Shown here: positions 10,747 to 20,237 of the stretch, piece after piece
Numbering within the stretch: the first letter of the stretch is position 1
Layout of the letters: the number at the start of each line of letters is the position of its first letter
NCBI GenBank assembly: GCA_036346405.1
Contig: CM070548.1
Location: 72,325,739 to 72,389,738, forward strand
From: Phyllostachys edulis
Taxonomy: Eukaryota > Streptophyta > Magnoliopsida > Poales > Poaceae
Direction of reading: 5' to 3'
DNA: 64,000 nt
Made by a program: the position numbers and the translations under genes
Notes under the pieces: generated by a model
Told to the model about the DNA's origin: nothing
Seen by the model: the letters and a program-made list of their open reading frames with translations, nothing else
The model's database searches: none

Positions 10747-11175
10747 TCAGGCACTATAGATGAGGATGTCATCAAAGAACATGAGCACAAAACGTCGCAG
10801 ATAGTCATGAAGAGCGTCATTCATCAATGCTTGAAATGTGGCCGGAGCGTTCGTGAGCCCAAATGGCATTACTAAAAACTCAAAGAGTCCTTGATGCGTT
10901 CTGAAAGCTGTTTTCTCAATATCGGAAGGATGCATCCGAACCTGGTGATAATTGGATCGTAAATCCAATTTGGTGAAAAATTTAGCAGTCTTGAGTTCAT
11001 CAAGAAGTTCTTCGACCACAGGAATTAGAAATTTATCCTTGATTGTTTTATCATTTAAAGCCCGATAATCTACACAGAATTGCCACGAGCCATCTTGCTT
11101 TTGGACCAACAAAACTGGTGCTGAAAATGCGGAAGAACTCGGATGAATAGTACCCTTCTGAAGCATGTCCTTGCA
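10747..11175 (-). pseudogene. Chromovirus reverse transcriptase, internally deleted
   Basis: The open frame has GTIHPSSSAFSAPVLLVQK, FCVDYRALNDKTIKDKF, KLDLRSNYHQVRM, MPFGLTNAPATFQ and the catalytic FFDDILIYS, where family members usually read YFDDILIYS or FFDDILIYS. An in-frame TAG lies just upstream (near 11,176). After FFDDILIYS the sequence passes at about 10,755 straight to the start of RNase H. About 110-130 residues are missing. Confidence 0.88.
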
Positions 11176-11865
11176 CTATTTCTCAAGTTCATCTTTCTGT
11201 GCATGAGCATAACGATACGGTCGGACCGCAATGGGAGGGGTGTCAAGCAGAAGGTGAATGCGATGGTCCAATGTCTGCTGTGGCGGCAAGTGCTGAGGTT
11301 CTGTAAATAAGATGCTGAATTCTTCCAACAATTCTTGCATGAGATCTGGTTCCTCTTGTTGGACGATCATGACAGTATGTCCCGAGGACGGTATGCCATG
11401 CCAAGTAATTTGCCGCTCATGATGCCAGTAAGACAAAGTTAAACGTTGGAAATCCCAGAGAATCGGGCCCAATGTGCTCAACCATTGCACACCTAATACC
11501 ATATCAAATCCGGCCAACAGAATTGAATAACAATCCAAAGAATAAACCACTTGCTCGATACGCACCTGCATGTTGGGACATATTCTTGTACTAGACAAAC
11601 TATCTCCATTCGCCACTGCTACGCGCAGGCCGTGTTGTGACAGCAATCGCACTCCCGCGCGCTTGGCGGCATCGGCACCAATAAAATTATGAGTAGAGTC
11701 GGAGTCTAATAAAGCGATTAACTGAGTTGATCCCACCCCCACCGATAGCTTCATTGTTTGCGTAGAGCGAGGTTGAATACCAGACAACGCATGTAAGGAT
11801 ATAGCCGGTGCAGGTTCCTCTGAGCAAACCTCTTCTATTAAGTCGTCAGAATCGTCAGGACGCAC
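11176..11865 (-). pseudogene. Chromovirus aspartic protease
   Basis: A 229-residue open frame with the protease active-site region ALLDSDSTHNFIGADAAKR. The catalytic triplet of this family is Asp-Ser/Thr-Gly; here it reads DSD, so the Gly is replaced by Asp. The rest (DMVLGVQWLSTLGPI, LTLSYWHHERQITW) follows the usual pattern up to the start of RT. The Gly change should abolish activity, in keeping with an old, passive copy. Confidence 0.85.
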
Positions 11866-12872
11866 TTCAAGGAAAAATAATCGTTTGCAGCGATGCCCAG
11901 GGACGAATTTCTCTTCGCAATTGAAGAAAAGGCCTGTCGGTGGCGCTCGGCCATTTTTGCGGCGATCAATTGCTTGCGAGGCAGAGAAACGAAAGTAAGA
12001 GCTGTTGTATTGTCAGTACTAGTTACTGTAGCTGGGACGGTCCGCTGGACAACAGAACCTGTGTGAATTGGCGCAGACTGTTGAGGCCTTGCATTGGACT
12101 GGGTTGTCTGCTTTCCGCTCGGGCGTGCAAGAGAGCATGTGATCATGTGACGCTTCTCATATGCTCGAGCCAACGGCATTGCCATCTGGAGGCTGCCGGG
12201 ATGCTAGAGTTCCACATCGGTACGTACTGGCTCCATGAGGCCGGACGTAAAGAGCTGTATCTGCTGCGCTGAAGTCAATGAGTCCGCTCGACATAGGAGG
12301 CTCAAGAATTTCTCTTGATAGTCATCAACGGTACTGACTGCCTGAAGCTTAGCAAGTTCCCCCAAAAAATTGTTGCGAATCAGTGGCCCAAATCAAAGAT
12401 TACAATACTCGTTGAATACTCTCCAAGATGGCTCACCTTCATCATGTTCTAACTGAAAATACCACTGTTGCGCAACACCGAGCAGATGATATGAAGCTAG
12501 CCATACCTTGTCCCGTTCCGGTGTTTGTTGACCTCTAAAGAATTGTTTGCATCTATTAAGCCATCCTAATGGATCGTCTTTGCCATCAAAGGTGGGAAAA
12601 GACAATTTATGACTACGCACACCTCCTAATGAATTGTGCTGAAAATTGGGTGGGTGGGTGGGCAATACACCGGCTGGTGCAGGCAGCAGACCATCGCCAG
12701 GTTGCAATGGCCTTCTTTCTAATGCCCCAACACGTTCTTTGATGCTAGCAACTTCTGCTGTGATTTCTGTTTTGATTTCCTCCAACTTGAACGTCATGGC
12801 TGCCATGAAGTCGGCGATCTGTTGTGTCAGCGCCAATGTCTCTGATGACCCAGCCATGGGCTCTGATACCAA
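11838..12872 (-). pseudogene. Chromovirus gag
   Basis: 12,872-12,393 is the gag N-terminal half, with a coiled-coil-like stretch (TFKLEEIKTEITAEVASIKE), LSFPTFDGKDDPLGWLNRC and VWLASYHLLGVAQQWYFQLE. These are typical of plant chromovirus capsid. The frame breaks at about 12,390 and resumes at 12,185-11,838, the basic Ser/Pro-rich C-terminal part. A zinc-knuckle-like region (CEEKFVPGHRC) is readable around 11,915-11,880 in a neighbouring frame leading into the protease. The start codon lies within a few bases of the primer site. Confidence 0.82.
12858..12871 (-). other. Primer binding site, initiator-Met tRNA type (chromovirus)
   Basis: The minus strand reads tggtatcagagccc, complementary to the 3' end of plant initiator methionine tRNA, three bases inside the 5' LTR. 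This confirms the minus orientation. Confidence 0.9.
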
Positions 12873-12874
12873 GA

Positions 12875-13324
12875 TGTCACGAGCTTGATCTCGTCATCGC
12901 AGGTTGTAGTTGTGTGTGGCCAAAGATCGCCCAGAACGATCGTGAGGATCAATCGTGAAGTTCAGGCAAGAAAAGACAGCAGAAGAAGAATATCGAAGAC
13001 AGAGCAGAAGATAGCAGAATTGAGTTGTAGAGGATAAATTCTTGTCTATCCCTTGAATTACAATGTATATCTCTTATATAGTCATGCTAGCTAATCTATT
13101 TCTGGAAACAAAAAGAAACAAGAAAATCTTATAATGTATCCGAGTACAATTGTTATGTGTTACTGCGTTCGGTCTCTGTTGTCGGATTTGCACAGGAAGC
13201 CGAAACCAATACCGGTTCTGCCAAAGCAATCGGGTTATTTGCTAATCTAGCTTCGCCCTCCAATCTAGCCGTAGTAGGCCTCAATTTGTGGCGCCTTCCT
13301 ACGTAGGTACGTCCCCACATGACA
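12875..13324 (-). repeat. 5' LTR of the chromovirus
   Basis: 450 bases, same length as 8,462-8,911. It contains a TATA-like tatatag region in a short AT-rich stretch. It keeps all the CpG sites that the other LTR has lost. Confidence 0.93.
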
Positions 13325-13395
13325 TGTATATCACCAAAATATAATCTAGGGTGTTTATATACAAGCACGTCTCTAGAAAGCAACATATTGTATGT

Positions 13396-14817
13396 CGATG
13401 CCTCCATACATTCTAAGTCACATGAAATCATGAAACCCTAATTTTCGAAACCGAAATTCTAAATTTTCGCAACCTAAATCCTGAATTATCAGGACAATTC
13501 CAGAACACATATAAAATTGTTGAAACAATATACAATCAAGTCTACTATGCGTCGAGCCTTCAAAAAAATCATAATTTTTGGAGCTCATTTTCTACATTTA
13601 CAAATTCGTACAAATAATACACTTATATGAAATTACGAGAAAAAAATCTGAACAAATAAAATTATGGAAAATTTACACAAACAAGTACACTGTGTCGGGA
13701 GGCTACACATAAAATTTTATAATTTTTTAAGCTCATTTGCTATATTTTAAAAATCTCATGACTACAGTCGAAACTAAAACCCTAATCGAGGGTTCGAGGA
13801 AGGTGGACCCGTGGCGGAAGGGTGGCGGTCAGGCAGCGCGCGGGAGGACCGGCCCACGATGCACGGGCGTGTGGCAGGCACTACTTCCTGCGCTCGCGGA
13901 TCGCGGGAGCTCGCCGTCCTTCCGCGCTAGGGCGGCGTGGTATGTCATTGGAACCTTTCGCGTAGGTAGCGCGGAAAGCCACCCAGGCCCACCACCTTCC
14001 GCGGTCGGCGCTCGTTCCCGTGACAGGTGAATTGTCGCGCTGGCCACGGGGCTTCCATACCCCCAAGCGTGAAAAGGAACGTGTGTCGACCTCCGGTCAT
14101 TCCACGCACGAGATGGGGCAAATTTGAAATTTTGGGGCTAAGGTTCTAGTCAGGTGCCACCACTGGGCCAAATAAAAAAAAAATCCAAAATGAACTGCAG
14201 TTGGTACTAAATTCATTCGAAATGCACGCAGAGCACTTGGAACAAACCAACAACTAACACCGAATGATTTCCTTGTGGGCTAACCACCGCAACAAGCACA
14301 ACCTCCATAACTTACAGAAGAAAAAAATGAACAGTGACATCACGAAACACCTTATGGGCTTTGGACAAGCATGAAGCAGAAATGAACTAGGCAATCGGCC
14401 AAGAACCCAAGCAGAGCAAGACTGAACCAATGGGGACACCAAGAAAGAAGATTGGAAGAGCATACCTGAACGTGGACGGAGCCGAGCACACATGCCCAGT
14501 CGAGAGGAATGGAGAGGAGGAAGAAGAAGCAGGAGGAGCAATCGACGCCCAGTGGAACAGCCGGGGAGAGCACACCATTCCTACTGCCGACCTCCTCCTC
14601 CCCTCTCCTCTCCTCTTTTTTATGGACTCCAGAAGCTGTCGTCTTCCACCCTCTAGTTTTTTATCCTCTCTTTCTTTTCCTCCGGTCGTCGTTATCCAAG
14701 TCTCCCATTCTCTGGGCTTCTTTTGCTCTCCAGCTCCTATGTGGGCTTAGGATGGGCCACGACCAAAGCGGTAAAAGAAGATGATTTTTTAAAAATAATT
14801 AAAAAAATTATAAAAGT
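13396..14817. other. Spacer with two GC-rich patches, no gene identified
   Basis: AT-rich at 13,396-13,780, then GC-rich at about 13,790-14,090 and 14,420-14,740. Short open frames exist on both strands in the GC-rich patches, but none has a recognisable motif and each frame is matched by an opposite-strand one. They could be promoter or first-exon debris of captured genes. I cannot support a gene. Confidence 0.4.
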
Positions 14818-15032
14818 ATGTCACCGTCGCCAATTGAAATGACGAAATTTTCCTGTCGCCATTCTAATTGGCGATAGTATCCCTGTCGTCAATTAGAACA
14901 GTGCAGAGAGGTTCATAACACCAATTAAACTGGCGACAGGACAATTTTGCCAGTTCAACTCGCGGCAGGACCCTGTCGCTAGTTTAATTAGTGACAAGGA
15001 TGCTATCGTCTATTGGAATGGCGATAAGGCCC
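14818..15032. repeat. Cluster of small palindromes, DNA-transposon subterminal type
   Basis: About seven imperfect palindromic units follow each other every 30-40 bases, built on tgtcgcca..aattggcgacagg (clear at 14,849-14,875, 14,920-14,942 and 14,975-15,000). Clusters of short inverted units like this are characteristic of subterminal regions of grass CACTA elements. No CACTA terminus was found at either side, so superfamily assignment is tentative. Confidence 0.55.
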
Positions 15033-15690
15033 TATATTTAATTTTTTTTAAATTTATATGTAGAGAAATCAATATAAAGATTTAGTGTATTTCAGGAAGT
15101 TTTTTGGTAATATCTTGAAGTGTCCGCGTAGTTCGGAATCCGAAATTGGAGAAGATAACGAAATATGAAGTAGAGAATGTGAGATCGGCGACGCAATTTA
15201 GAACACAAGTTGGGCGGCGCAATAACACAAATAGCCCCCTCGGAGGGAAATGAAAAAAAATTGGGTTTTGGGTTACCATGCTCGTTGTTGTCCCGATTGT
15301 ATTGTTTGTGGAACCGATTCCTTCGAGAAAAGATTACATAATATTTAATGGTCGAAATATTTGGAAAAAGATGTTTAAGTTTGAAAGACTTCATAATTTA
15401 ATTATGAATTACATGGCGTGCTGGCTTTCGTTAAGTACATTAGAAATGCCAACATGCACGAATCAACAAACCGAAATACAACTATGATACATGTGCACCT
15501 TTTTGGAATCCAAAAAAAGTTGATTGGAACAAAATCAATCAATGCTGATGGCCCATCGGTCCCTTCCCCTTGTCTCCGGACTACCCGCAGCGGTGGCTTG
15601 TCTCGAAGTCAGTCATGTTCTGCGAAACGGGCTGGACGATTGAATGATGTTAGAATAGCACAACGTATGGCCAAATTAATAATTAGGATG
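15033..15690. other. AT-rich spacer, may hold a last exon of the PMD pseudogene
   Basis: No clear gene. A splice donor on the minus strand at the end of the exon near 15,710 (reads gaggtaagt) implies at least one further exon to the left. The GC-richer stretch 15,545-15,640 is the best candidate. Nothing else is recognisable. Confidence 0.3.
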
Positions 15691-16502
15691 CAAACTGAAT
15701 GTAACTTACCTCTTTGATCCGGACTACGCCTGGGCAATGGGGAGCGCTAGGACGGCCATCAGTCTCACTAGCAGGAGCCTTCCCTTTGTGTGCCGCGCGC
15801 TCGGTCCGGTCGTACTCAGTTTCCTGTTCGGGGGTCCTCCACCACCACCTTGCTCTCCTAGGCTCGTCCGAGGCTGCTGCGGGCGCTGGTACGAGTAGGT
15901 CAAAGGCTCAGGCGACCAAGGCACCCTATCGACGCGAGTAGCCTGAGGGGGTGTTGCGAGAGGGCGCTGCATCTACTGGCTCACTCCGGGCGCATCGTGC
16001 ACCGTGCAAAAGGCCCACTGCCACCCTAGTCGAAATCTAAGTTTTCAGAGCGTGACTTCTCGTGCAACACCAGCTCCTCATCCTAAAGAGGTGTACGACC
16101 TGTGAAACAGTATGTTATGCATGTAAATAAGGCGAAAATGATTAAATAGTACGTTGTGCATGCAAACAAGATAGACATACCTCATCGCACAAAGGTAGCG
16201 AACTTGTCTCCATACTCCTACCCCTTGTACGGGTGGAACTTAGGACCTATCAGAGAAAATTATCGTTAGTAATGAGTGGAGTTCGAAATAAACAACAATA
16301 CGTGAGTGTTTCATGTTGACCGGCGAACTGTGTCGTGGTACTCCCAACACGGTGCCACAAGGACCCGCCCGCGCACGTTCGGGTGAGGAGTCGTGTGGGG
16401 CATGACTCACCATGGCTCAACTCCCCTCCCTCGTCCACGCATAGGTGGGTCCACCACCTCCTTGGGCCTACGGCAAGACGCCAGCTAGATGCCTCGGCTT
16501 GT

Positions 16503-16510
16503 CTTCTCGA
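16503..16510 (+). repeat. hAT target site duplication, left
   Basis: cttctcga, identical to 20,230-20,237. Confidence 0.95.
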
Positions 16511-16639
16511 TAGAGCTGGCCAAATGGGCCGGCCCGAAGCACGCTATTGTAGGCCTGGCCCAAGCACGGCATGACCCGCACTGTTCATGGGCGTGTTCGC
16601 CGCCACCTCGGCCGCACGGTGGCCGCCCGGCCTGGCACA

Positions 16640-17395
16640 AGCGATCTTGCCATGCCATACCAGACGACACGACACGGCCAGCAGTGCGAGCTGGGACGGG
16701 AGGCGGAGGCGAAGAAGCGAGCGGGCCGGGCAAGGCGGCGCCGCAGTCTTCTTGGCGAGCAGAGGGAGAAGGAGGCCGTCGCGGGCTCGCGGCGCGCAGT
16801 GCTCTGGCCGGAGCGGAGGAGGAGGAGGCGTCGCGGGCTCATGCACCTGCAGTCTTGTCTGCGGAGTAGAGGAGGAGGAGATTGCGGGCGGCGGCACTGA
16901 TGATGGCGTGCCGCACTCAGAAAGGCATTGCACGAGGAGGCAAGCGTCGCCGAGGCAAAGACAAGTCGTCGGCAACCTGGCGAAGCGTGCGTCGAGCGAG
17001 TCGTCGAGCGGGATGATATGGGAGTCATGAGGAATCAAGGCTGCATGAGGCGAGGAGGCGGTGGGGTCGACACATGGGAGGCGAGGAGGCGGCGAGGTCA
17101 CCGCCCGAGGAGGCGCCATGGGAGGCGAGGACGGAGGAGACGACAGCTAGCGAAGCAAGCGAGGCAATGGGAGGCGAGACAGAGGTGGCAGGCGAGGCAA
17201 AGAAAGAAAGAGAAGAAGAGGCAAGGGTGGCAGGCTGGCCGGGCCGTGTCAGGCGTCAGGTGGGCGTGCCGACGCGCGCCCCGCAAAAAATCGCCGCTTT
17301 TTTTACCGTTGAGTGAATTTTTGACCGTTGAGTGATTTTTTTTACCGTTGGGGGCTTAAAATAGCAAAAAATTGAAAAAATTCTGAAATGTTTTC
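16640..17395 (+). other. hAT 5' noncoding, GC-rich
   Basis: Very GC-rich, with open frames on both strands that have low-complexity Arg/Gly/Ala composition and no motifs. It ends in a repeated accgttgagtga motif (17,306-17,360) just upstream of the TATA box. I see no gene here. Confidence 0.55.
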
Positions 17396-17404
17396 TATAA
17401 ATAG
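17396..17404 (+). promoter_or_regulatory. TATA box of the hAT transposase gene
   Basis: tataaatag about 300 bases before the coding start, followed by a CT-rich leader (cccctcattcagcacccc), typical of plant promoters. Confidence 0.6.
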
Positions 17405-17697
17405 GCATCATACCCCCCCTCATTCAGCACCCCTTCATTCTCTATTCTCTCTTTGAAATTGTGTTGTGCAAATTCAAATCCGTGTTGAGCTAATTTGGCA
17501 AAATTCAAAAAATTTGTGCCAAAATTTGGAAATATCAACTTTCGTCGGCAAGTCAGCGAAAGAGGTACAATACTATTTTTGTAATACTTTTATTGTCAAT
17601 TATTGTTATGCTAAGATTAAAGTAGTAATAATGTTAGTTTTGATTTTGTAGTTTTCATTATGGACAGTCCTTACGATAGCCTTACGAAATTGCGTCT

Positions 17698-19783
17698 ATG
17701 GAGGCGGCTGCGGCTGCCTCAAATGAACCGGAGGTTTCACCGGAGGAGCAAGCTGGAGTTCCGTCATCAGGCTCGACATCAGCATCAGGCTCCACGGCAA
17801 CCGGAGTAAAGAGGTCAAGATCGTCAACATCAGGAGTGTGGGAGAATTTTGACAGGACAACCAAGCAAGACGCAGCGAGAAATGAGGTACCATATGCTAT
17901 TTGTAAAATTTGTCACCATGAATTGTCTGCGAAGTCTACAGGTGGAACGGGGCACTTGATTAGACATGCTACAGGATGTCGAACCAAGCAAGGATTGGCG
18001 ATGAGGCAGACACAGCTACAATACAACCCTGACGGTACGGTATCTAGCTAGGACTACGATCCTCAGGTAGCCCGTGAATCTCTCTGTCGTTTAATTGCTT
18101 ATGAGGATTTACCGTTAGGCTTTGGCGAGTCTGCTTCTTTCCAAAATTACATTAGGACTACGCATAATCCTAGATTTTCTTCCATTTCTAGACAGACAAC
18201 AACAAGGGATCTAGTGAAATACTATAGTGAACGTCGTAATAAAATAAAGGAACTATTTAGTACGTGCACATTTTCGGTGGCCTTGACCTTGGACATATGG
18301 AGTGGTCGGGTTAGGGAGGATTATCTTAGTGTAGTTGCACATTATGTTAATGACGACTGGGTAATGGAGAAAAGGATTATAGGTTTGAAATTAATTGATG
18401 TAGCACACACGGGGGAGAATATTGCGAACTGTATTCTCAAAGTCGTGGAAGACTTTGGTCTTACAGACAAAATATTCGCAATTACCTTAGACAATGCCGC
18501 TTTAAACTCTAGGGCCGTGGACATTCTTACTCCAGTGTTGAGTACATATGCCGATTCGTTCTTGCTACATCAATGATGCGCTTGTCATATTATCAACCTT
18601 ATAGTCAAATGTGGTCTGAAGAGGTTGAGTCCATATATTAAAGCTTTTCGCGATGCGATTTCTTTCTTGAATAATTCTAACGTAAGAATAGCACAATATA
18701 AGAACTTGTGAGGCGATGGGTGTCGTCCAAGAAAGTTCAATTTGGACATGGAGGTAAGGTGGAACTCTACTTACCTCATGCTTAAGCATCTTTACCATAC
18801 AAGAGCACTTTTACTTTTTATTCAAACACACTATCCTAGCAGCGCGGTACTTTGCTATTAAGCGAGCAACATTGGTTCGTTCTTTGAGAAAGTCTTGTCG
18901 CTTTTAGAAATTTTTACGAGGCAAGCTGTTGTTTTTGTCTGCTGTCTACTATCAACATCTCCTACCATTGTGCATACTATTTTCTGATTGCTACTCAATT
19001 GAAAATGCATGAAAATGACTTAGTTTTACGTGAAATTTGTTGTTTCCATGAAATCTAAATACCTTAAATATTGGAGAGAAATTCCTTACCTATATGCATT
19101 TGCATTTGTTTTAGATCCTAGGGCTAAAATTGGTGCATTTAGTCTTGTACTTGATCTTCTTAGTGATGCTACTGAGGGCTAGACTATACTAACTATTTTG
19201 CGAAGTTAGTTCTCGGTTATACGAGGTTTACCAAAGGTATGAAAATAAGTTCCGAGGAGTCCGCTCACAACGACCTCCAGTAGCCCCCACCTCGAGTGGG
19301 AAGACAAGTATGTGGGGCACGATCTTCGGTGCCTCTTCCTTCAGGTCTAGGTCCAGGTCTTCGTCTTCGTCTTCTTCTTCTTCTTCTTCTTCTTCTCCTG
19401 CACCAGCGCCTGCTCAGCCAAGACCCACAAGGAGTGGGGAACTATCCACCTATCTAGACAGCGATACGGTCGATTTCAACGCAGAAGGATTCGACATCTT
19501 GCAATGGTGGCAAGCCCATAAGTTAACATATCCCGTGCTATCCATACTTGCACGTGATGTGTTAACTGCATTCTATCTCTACGGTTTCCTCAAGATGCCT
19601 TTCGGTCTTTACGGAAGAATATTGGAGGAAAGAAGAATAAGTCTCACAAGTGAGATGGTGGAGATCCTTCTAATTGTGAAGGACTGGGAACAAGTTCATT
19701 CACGAACACAACACTCTGTGGAAAATCCAGAGTTGTCGGAGGTGTTCAAAAATTTGTACTTAGACAATGACACTGACACATAG
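17698..19783 (+). pseudogene. hAT transposase, BED finger to hATC dimerisation domain, broken
   Basis: The first block (17,698-18,051) has an acidic Ser/Ala N-terminus and a BED zinc finger (VWENFDRTTKQDAARNEV, then CKICHHELS and HLIRHATGC). A TAG at 18,049 interrupts it. The second block (18,214-18,576) carries the catalytic-domain start (VALTLDIWSGR, the DxW motif, and AITLDNAALN). A stop then precedes a CHIINLIV motif. 18,720-19,200 is riddled with stops but keeps WNSTYLML and VLDPRAKI. The last block (19,310-19,783) has a poly-Ser microsatellite and the hATC domain (ILQWWQAHKLTYPVLSILAR). A one-base loss just before 17,698 has probably shifted the original start. Transposase cannot be made from this copy. 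Confidence 0.9.
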
Positions 19784-20229
19784 AACAAGGATGTATCATG
19801 TCTGTAGAATTGTAGAGCTATAGGCTGTACTCTTTTTCCTTTGCCAAGGTTTTCTCATTTTGAGTTTTTACTTGGCGAAGGTTTTAACGAGGCAACCAGT
19901 TGGACATTAATAAAGATCTTTATCACATTTTCAATATGAGTGTCTCATTTTTTTCAATTTTCGTGTCTATTTTTGAATTCTACACATTTTTATAATTTTT
20001 CTAGATTTTTTTTGATTTTTTTTTGGATTTTCGTGTTCTGATGGGCCAAACGGGCCACATTTGGCCCGACGGGCCAAACGGGCTCGTGCCGGCCTGGCAC
20101 GGCACGAATGCCCGTCTGGCCATGCCTGGGCTGCCACCGGCCCATGCCCGGCACGGCATGAATAGTACACAGGCCATAACGGGCCGTGCCTAAATGGGCC
20201 ATGCCTAGCCGGGCCCGTGCCCAGGTCTG

Positions 20230-20237
20230 CTTCTCGA
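20230..20237 (+). repeat. hAT target site duplication, right
   Basis: cttctcga, identical to 16,503-16,510. Confidence 0.95.

Larger units (their letters stand above)
8462..13324 (-). mobile_element. Ty3/Gypsy chromovirus, full structure, defective
   Basis: The 4.86-kb element has two LTRs of 450 bp each (8,462-8,911 and 12,875-13,324) that begin tgtca and end tgaca. At least four bases (tgta, 8,458-8,461 and 13,325-13,328) are duplicated at the target; the call becomes five bases if the terminal A is counted as shared. All coding is on the minus strand in the order gag, protease, RT, RNase H, integrase, chromodomain, so the right LTR is the 5' one. A primer site matching initiator-Met tRNA abuts it. 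A purine-rich gacgagggaga abuts the 3' LTR. The gag style and short chromodomain suggest a Reina-like chromovirus; lineage is inference. Confidence 0.95.
16511..20229 (+). mobile_element. hAT DNA transposon, complete ends, 3.7 kb
   Basis: The left end starts tagagctggccaaatgggcc. The right end reads gcccgtgcccaggtctg, whose complement cagacctgggcacgggc matches the left end with mismatches. Eight bases, cttctcga, are repeated exactly at 16,503-16,510 and 20,230-20,237, the hAT target duplication length. Subterminal regions are rich in gggcc/ggccc repeats (16,515-16,640 and 20,040-20,225), a hAT habit. The body carries a decayed transposase gene (17,698-19,783) with a TATA box. It sits inside the PMD pseudogene in the opposite orientation. 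Family resembles the BED-finger RICESLEEPER/DAYSLEEPER-type plant hATs. Confidence 0.95.

Noticed and set aside
13737..14784. Possible host gene in the GC-rich patches left of the palindrome cluster
   Set aside because: No motif, no consistent frame, competing open frames on both strands.
16485..17335. Overlapping GC-rich open frames on both strands (up to 191 codons)
   Set aside because: Low-complexity Arg/Ala/Gly/Pro composition, no motifs, open on both strands at once, and lying in the 5' noncoding part of the hAT element.
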